Positions 43,992 through 45,636 of a DNA stretch of 45,636 nt are shown here, piece after piece (the first letter of the stretch is position 1; each line of letters begins with the position of its first letter). The position numbers and the translations under genes were made by a program. This DNA is from Ruminiclostridium sp. (GTDB lineage Bacteria; Bacillota; Clostridia; Oscillospirales; Ruminococcaceae): contig JAIKZF010000074.1 of the NCBI GenBank assembly GCA_024682455.1, positions 1-45,636 on the forward strand, read 5' to 3'. The notes under the pieces are model-generated. The model was not told the DNA's origin and ran no database searches. It saw nothing but the letters and a program-made list of their open reading frames with translations.

Positions 43992-45008
43992 CTATACTAT
44001 CAGATATTTCTCGGTCTCCTCCGGAGGCAGCCCGTAGCGTATGCCCTCGATTATCCGGAAGAGATTGGTGCTTTCCGCCTTCATGAGCATCATCAGCGAG
44101 TAGAGGGCTTCCACCTCGTTTGCGCTGACGGCGAGACGGTGCCGGAAGTACCGGTACTCGGACACATTCACGTTTATCTCGGGGATATCCGAGACCCGCG
44201 CCGTCGCGACGCGCTCGGTCACGAACATCTCTCTCAGCACCGAAACCGGGTCGCTCGTTCTCAGAGCCTCGTCGATCTGCTTGCGGCTCAGGCGCTTATG
44301 ATACGGTATCAGGAGCTCGCCAATGCGATCGGCGTCTGCCTTGAAGGCGCTTTTCATACGGTAGCACATCAGGAGGTTGTCCGCGTCGGTCTTGCGCAGG
44401 AAGAAATCCTTAAGCAGCGCGTTCGAGCTCCCGAACGCGAATTCGTCGATCTTCGCGAACGCCCATTGTATGTAGCACACATTTATCGTGGTTATGATCT
44501 TGTTCACATCGGGCTCCGGGTCGGTAAGCAGCTTATGCAGGGGCTTCCCGTAGGGCGTTGGAGCGAGCACCATTGACAGCGTCACGAGATCCTTTGCCTC
44601 GGCGACGATTATCGGGTCGAAGCAGATATAGTCCGTCACATACTCCGGGAAAGAGAACATGAAGCTCTCCTGCGAGCCGGACGCTATGGCTGTTACTGCC
44701 TTTATGAGCTGCTCGGTCTCGATGCGCCGGATATAGAAGCTCATTATCCCGTCCTTTTTTCCGGTATGGAATTTCAGGATCCGGATATAATTATCAAACA
44801 CGCTGCGTTCGATCAGGGATTCTGCGCGGGCACGGTGTACCGCGTTCTCGTCGATATCGGTGAACGCGGCGGCGTAAAGCGGGCGCGTTTTCAGGAACGA
44901 GGTCACGGCTCCGACCGAGCTTTTATGCAGCAGCGATATATATTCGTCCCTTGTGAGAAGCTTTCCCGAGACGGCTCTTGATTTGGCCGTTACGGCGTTA
45001 TTTGCCAT
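43992..45008 (-). CDS. ntpC: V-type ATP synthase/ATPase subunit C
   Basis: Socket subunit linking the central stalk to the K ring, 338 aa, all-helical with three similar helical domains. AKSRAVSGKLLTRDEYISLL and ENVHRARAESLIE-like N-terminal blocks and FRHRLAVSANEVEALYSLMM near the C-terminus. Follows the G/H subunit by 20 nt; GGGGGTGAG precedes the ATG. Confidence 0.93.
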   Translation of the reverse strand: MANNAVTAKSRAVSGKLLTRDEYISLLHKSSVGAVTSFLKTRPLYAAAFTDIDENAVHRARAESLIERSVFDNYIRILKFHTGKKDGIMSFYIRRIETEQLIKAVTAIASGSQESFMFSFPEYVTDYICFDPIIVAEAKDLVTLSMVLAPTPYGKPLHKLLTDPEPDVNKIITTINVCYIQWAFAKIDEFAFGSSNALLKDFFLRKTDADNLLMCYRMKSAFKADADRIGELLIPYHKRLSRKQIDEALRTSDPVSVLREMFVTERVATARVSDIPEINVNVSEYRYFRHRLAVSANEVEALYSLMMLMKAESTNLFRIIEGIRYGLPPEETEKYLIV

Positions 45009-45028
45009 TTGCGCGTCTCACCCCCGGT

Positions 45029-45343
45029 TCAGCCTATGGTCAGTATGCGCCCCACGATCTCGCTTTTGAAGCTTTCGCGGTTCGCGTTCATTTTCTCGTC
45101 GAGGCTGCGGCATTTCTCCTCCGCGGCTTTTTCGGCGTCGGCTATTTCCTTATCGGATCCGGCTTTGAGCTCTGCGAGGCGCTCGTTTGTCTGTGCTTTG
45201 AGCTTATCGGCGTTTTCACGGACGAGGCTCTCATGCTCGGCTCTTGCGGCTTCGAGGATTTCCTCCGCCTTACGAGCTGCCGCTTCGGAGGTCTCACGCG
45301 CCTTTTTGTCTATTGCTATCAGAGTGGCTATTGAATTTTCCAT
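45029..45343 (-). CDS. V-type ATP synthase/ATPase subunit G/H
   Basis: A 104-aa, almost entirely coiled-coil peripheral-stalk subunit (Ala/Glu/Lys-rich heptads across residues 10-90). Identified by position as first gene of the operon and by length and composition, since these subunits diverge strongly. AGGAGG lies before the ATG. Confidence 0.85.
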   Translation of the reverse strand: MENSIATLIAIDKKARETSEAAARKAEEILEAARAEHESLVRENADKLKAQTNERLAELKAGSDKEIADAEKAAEEKCRSLDEKMNANRESFKSEIVGRILTIG

Positions 45344-45379
45344 ACTGCCGCCTCCTGTTTCACATAATTATACTATTTT

Positions 45380-45408
45380 ATGATATTACTTTTTTTAGTT
45401 ATTGTCAA
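45380..45408 (-). promoter_or_regulatory. Promoter of the V-ATPase operon
   Basis: Minus strand: TTGACA (45408-45403), 17 bp, TATCAT (45385-45380), about 37 nt before the first ATG. An extra TATAAT just downstream lacks a -35. Confidence 0.82.
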
Positions 45409-45464
45409 CAGCAAAACTGACTAAAAATACCAGATAATTTTCTACATTGCACAGAAGCTTTTTC

Positions 45465-45636
45465 CACTCCGTCGCGGCGGGGAGCGCCCCGCGGCGAATC
45501 CGTCCGATACTTTTCCGAAAGGGGCGGGTCATCTGCCTCGCAGTTGCTTGTCAAGGGGTATACCTACCCCCGCTGCAAGGCGAAGCGGTTGGCCTTTCCC
45601 GCGGGAGGGAGGGGAGAGGGAGGGAGGGGGTCTGGG
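45465..45636. repeat. Family C element, inverted A tail and start of a purine-rich arm (cut by window end)
   Basis: GCGGCGGGGAGCGCCCCGCGGC palindrome region, AATCCGTCCGATACTTTT, GGGCGGGTCATCTGCCTCGC, then CTTGTCAAG, TACCTACCCC and CGCTGCAAGGCGAAGCG (inverted A tail), then a GGGAGGG-rich tract running to the edge that looks like the outer arm of a family A element. Bases 45409-45464 show nothing. Confidence 0.7.

Noticed and set aside
42387-44576. 729-codon antisense frame opposite V-ATPase subunits I and C
   Set aside because: A shadow of GC-rich codons on the other strand; the minus-strand genes are unambiguous. The same applies to long antisense frames at 6962-9112, 16802-18442 and 38967-40262.

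Overview
The window looks like a replication-origin-proximal stretch of a chromosome from a fibre-degrading clostridial (Ruminococcaceae/Oscillospirales-like) gut bacterium. Three things support this: a Firmicutes-type dnaA-dnaN-yaaA-recF-remB cluster; a lipoprotein GH10 xylanase beside a GH3/GH67/acetyl-esterase operon; and a V-type ATPase operon. Coding DNA is GC-rich, intergenic DNA near dnaA is AT-rich, and promoters are good sigma-A matches. The taxonomic placement is inference from gene content.

Layout. 1-1680: 3' part of a CHASE2 adenylate cyclase. 2083-14714: a glucuronoxylan-utilisation region. It holds an AraC regulator divergent from a GH3-esterase-GH67 operon, then an extracellular GH10 xylanase and a sugar-binding lipoprotein on the opposite strand, then a second esterase with a perfect consensus promoter. 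15233-24901 (all minus): tsaD behind an XRE regulator with a clear palindromic operator, yicC, an orphan Wzz protein, rsmG-mnmG with two parS sites, a class II aldolase, a radical SAM protein, an unrecognised 394-aa protein and rsmI. 24902-25848: a long AT-rich gap with DnaA-box-like sites and a 30-bp tandem repeat. 25849-33623 (minus): remB, recF, yaaA, dnaN, dnaA, then recR, ybaB, dnaX and the SRP RNA. 34154-36586: an ECF sigma factor with a membrane-anchored putative anti-sigma/sensor. 36694-45343 (minus): a nine-gene V-type ATPase operon.

Working together. The xylan genes describe a split pathway. The surface xylanase cuts glucuronoxylan and the lipoprotein captures oligomers (its permease is not in the window). 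Cytoplasmic esterases, GH67 alpha-glucuronidase and GH3 glycosidase finish degradation. The centre of the window is replication, repair and translation housekeeping.

The most unusual signal is in the gaps. Nearly every large intergenic space contains members of a few palindromic repeat families made of stacked hairpins. Between copies the stems change by compensatory substitutions, and one hairpin is replaced by an unrelated but equally perfect stem. One family has a 34-bp outer stem whose imperfections become almost all G-U wobbles when read as minus-strand RNA. One repeat module supplies the last codons and stop of tsaD. Two genes (mnmG, recF) have abnormal starts. No transposase, CRISPR array or tRNA gene was found.
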